Assembly (NCBI GenBank): GCA_945643635.1 | Contig: CALZFC010000020.1 | Location: forward strand, 100,001 to 164,000 | DNA length: 64,000 nucleotides | Source: Allodiplogaster sudhausi | Taxonomy: Eukaryota > Nematoda > Chromadorea > Rhabditida > Diplogasteridae | Direction: 5' to 3' | Position numbers and translations under genes: made by a program | In this document: piece by piece, positions 62,658 through 64,000 of the stretch | Layout of the letters: each line of letters starts with the position of its first letter | How positions within the stretch are numbered: position 1 is the first letter of the stretch | Notes under the pieces: model-generated | What the model saw: the letters and a program-made list of their open reading frames with translations, nothing else | What the model was told of the DNA's origin: nothing | Database searches by the model: none

Positions 62658-62968
62658 TACCCGAAATAGAAAATCACATGACTCGCCCTCCTGCTTAATA
62701 TCTTATGCACGACTTAACGAGATAGAGGAGACATCCAAATCCTCTTTTCTTACCTGATACTCGCATTTACAAGGAAAGAAATTCACATCGTCAATCTCCA
62801 GTGCTTCCATGCAGAGTGGACACTGAAAAAGTGAACGTTGATATTTATAATTTATTAGTGTTTTGCTGAGTCACCAAGAACCTGAGAGGGCAAATAAGTT
62901 TCATAAAATAAATAAATAAAAGATCAAATAACCTCCTTATCAGACTGGTCATCGCTTGTGCACGACAT
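55482..62968 (-). CDS. CNOT4: CNOT4 (NOT4) E3 ubiquitin ligase, twelve exons seen
   Basis: Exons: 62,968-62,933; 62,822-62,754; 62,243-62,028; 61,485-61,390; 61,132-61,028; 59,716-59,615; 59,221-59,033; 58,398-58,299; 57,766-57,587; 57,302-57,110; 56,851-56,545; 56,265-55,482. The RING finger is C4C4: CPLCMEALEIDD, FFPCKCEYQICRFCWHR and GLCPACRQPYPEDP. A Lys/Gln-rich linker follows, then an RRM starting NLVYVVGLSSRVAD and containing HTAYVTYAKVEEALRAIQ. A CCCH motif follows (YCSSFLRSQQCYKPECMYLHD) and KEDMHAGKH. The rest, about 500 residues, is Ser-, Pro-, His- and Gln-rich. CNOT4 ubiquitinates targets in the CCR4-NOT and ribosome quality-control pathways. All checked junctions agree except exon 7 to 8, where two bases do not fit; a short exon is probably missing near 58,450-59,000. 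Confidence 0.95.
58572..58624. repeat. (TA)n microsatellite in CNOT4 intron 7
   Basis: About 25 TA units with one interruption. A second TA run is at 62,618-62,645 in intron 2. Confidence 0.95.
60240..60395. repeat. (GA)n in CNOT4 intron 5
   Basis: Imperfect GA repeats within the 1.3-kb intron between 61,027 and 59,717. CT runs also occur at 60,600-60,700. Confidence 0.8.
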
Positions 62969-63654
62969 TTTCAACGGGAAAACTAAGAGAAAAACGCGTC
63001 GTCGACGAAGGACGAATAAATATAACAGAATCTGGAAAACAGAAAAAAAAGTATACGAGTAAAGTAATTCCACTAAAGTCAAGAGTAAGAATGCGAAATG
63101 AATAAGAGAGAAAAAAAAGCGCATAGAACACGGGCGCCAGCGAAACTCCTTGCAATGCTTATTGCGAATGAATAACATGGAGAGCGAAAACGGCGTGAGA
63201 GAGAGATAACATTGACGAAATCAGCAAAAAGGTTCTGTTAGAATAGCTAGAGAAGGGGAAGGGAGTGGGAGAGAGAGCGCGAGAGAGTGCATGGGGTCAG
63301 GCGAGAGACGCAGAGATCGGAAAGGAAATGGCTCGACGACGACGGCCCGGCTACGAAGCCCGGGGCAACCCGACGTCATCTGGCCGGTTCCCGGCCGGTT
63401 CGCAATCTCGAATCGATCAGCCATCCACACGCATAATCACGCAATTATCGACAAGAGACCGCCTGAGCGAGGGCGGAGCTTACGTCCGTACAAGAGGAAG
63501 CTGCGCAGAAAGTCAAGTCGTGCTAAGACTTTCTCCCCTTTGAATGAGAATACGATAGCACTAAAATTCCGCGAATGCTTAAGCAGACCAATTTCGACAT
63601 AAAGCTCGATCCTTCTCTCAGTTGTATCGCGGCGGCCTACTCGGCACGTCGTCG
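62969..63654. promoter_or_regulatory. Divergent promoter between CNOT4 and DCTN1
   Basis: The two start codons point away from each other across 686 bases. About 63,290-63,520 is GC- and CpG-rich compared with the surroundings, as expected for a housekeeping bidirectional promoter; I see no clear TATA box. An acceptor-like ctcttag lies 12 bases before the CNOT4 ATG on the minus strand, so a 5' non-coding exon or a spliced leader is possible. Confidence 0.4.
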
Positions 63655-64000
63655 ATGGCGTCGTTTGAAGTTGGCGCACGCGTCGAAACTGGTTTGTCTC
63701 TTTCTTTTCTCTCTTACTTACTCTTTTAACTTTTTTTTAAGTTTATATATTTATATTATATAGCTGTATTATTGTTGTTTATTGTTTCTATTACTTTTTA
63801 AGTTGTAACTAATTTGATGTTTATTTTTTTTTTACTCCAGAAAAGAATGGCAAAGGCCGCGTGGCTTTCGTGGGTGAGACCAAGTTCGCGGAGGGCGAAT
63901 GGATCGGCGTGGTGCTTGACGAGCCGAATGGCAAGAACAACGGCACGGTCAAAGAGGTCGCCTACTTCTCGTGCGAGCCGAATCATGGACTCTTCATACG
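63655..64000 (+). CDS. DCTN1: Dynactin subunit 1 (p150Glued), 5' end only
   Basis: Exon 1 (63,655-63,691) encodes MASFEVGARVET and ends G|gtttgt. Exon 2 starts at 63,841 after ctccag and runs off the window. Joined, it reads a CAP-Gly domain: GRVAFVGETKFAEGEWIGVV, LDEPNGKNNGTV, then YFSCEPNHGLFIR, with the GKNNG loop that binds EEY/F tails of tubulin and EB proteins. An N-terminal CAP-Gly within 15 residues of the start is the layout of p150Glued, the dynactin subunit linking dynein to microtubules. Other CAP-Gly proteins (CLIP-170, TBCB) place or sequence the domain differently, but only the rest of the gene would settle it. Confidence 0.75.

Overview
The window looks like the nuclear genome of an invertebrate animal. 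Genes are cut into short exons by GT-AG introns, many only 50-100 bases long. Non-coding DNA is saturated with (GA)n/(CT)n, and there is a non-LTR retrotransposon, DNA transposons and tRNA-derived SINE heads. Recognisable conserved genes are CNOT4 (RING/RRM/CCCH ubiquitin ligase of the CCR4-NOT complex), LSM11 (U7 snRNP) and the 5' end of the dynactin p150Glued gene DCTN1. An LSM11 gene argues against a Caenorhabditis-type nematode. I cannot fix the taxon further.

Left part (1-17.5 kb): repeat-rich DNA holding a 2.66-kb near-perfect palindromic element at a TTAA site (2.07-4.74 kb); a 117-aa three-exon gene of unknown function (8.7-7.95 kb, minus); a small cysteine-rich gene (9.6-11.0 kb, plus); then decayed inverted copies of LSM11 and of the 3' half of CNOT4 (10.98-15.37 kb) whose parents are near the right end.

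Middle (15.8-40.4 kb): territory of an unknown four-exon gene family. There are four copies (18.5-20.4 kb plus; 23.9-21.8, 35.2-25.3 and 40.1-38.5 kb minus) and one internally deleted relic (15.8 kb). Only the copy at 40.1-38.5 kb is clean (about 375 aa); the others carry a frameshift, two frameshifts, or a stop. Copy 3 is split in its last intron by a 6.77-kb DNA transposon (26,836-33,600) with CACAG termini, an 8-base target duplication, a spliced C2H2/tnp2-like transposase and, upstream of it on the same strand, exons encoding a UBE2Q-type N-terminal domain. A 1.29-kb foldback element with a tRNA-like core sits at the transposon's left edge. A 5'-truncated LINE with an intact reverse transcriptase (35.6-38.3 kb) lies in the upstream region of copy 3.

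Right part (41-64 kb): a ten-exon plus-strand gene for a Ser/Glu-rich coiled-coil protein of unknown function (44.8-50.0 kb), followed by a 20-copy 46-bp minisatellite; LSM11 (54.9-53.1 kb, minus) close behind CNOT4 (63.0-55.5 kb, minus); and DCTN1 starting divergently at 63,655 and running off the window.

For the gene families, splice phases were checked by hand. Where phases do not join, this is stated. No database search was possible.
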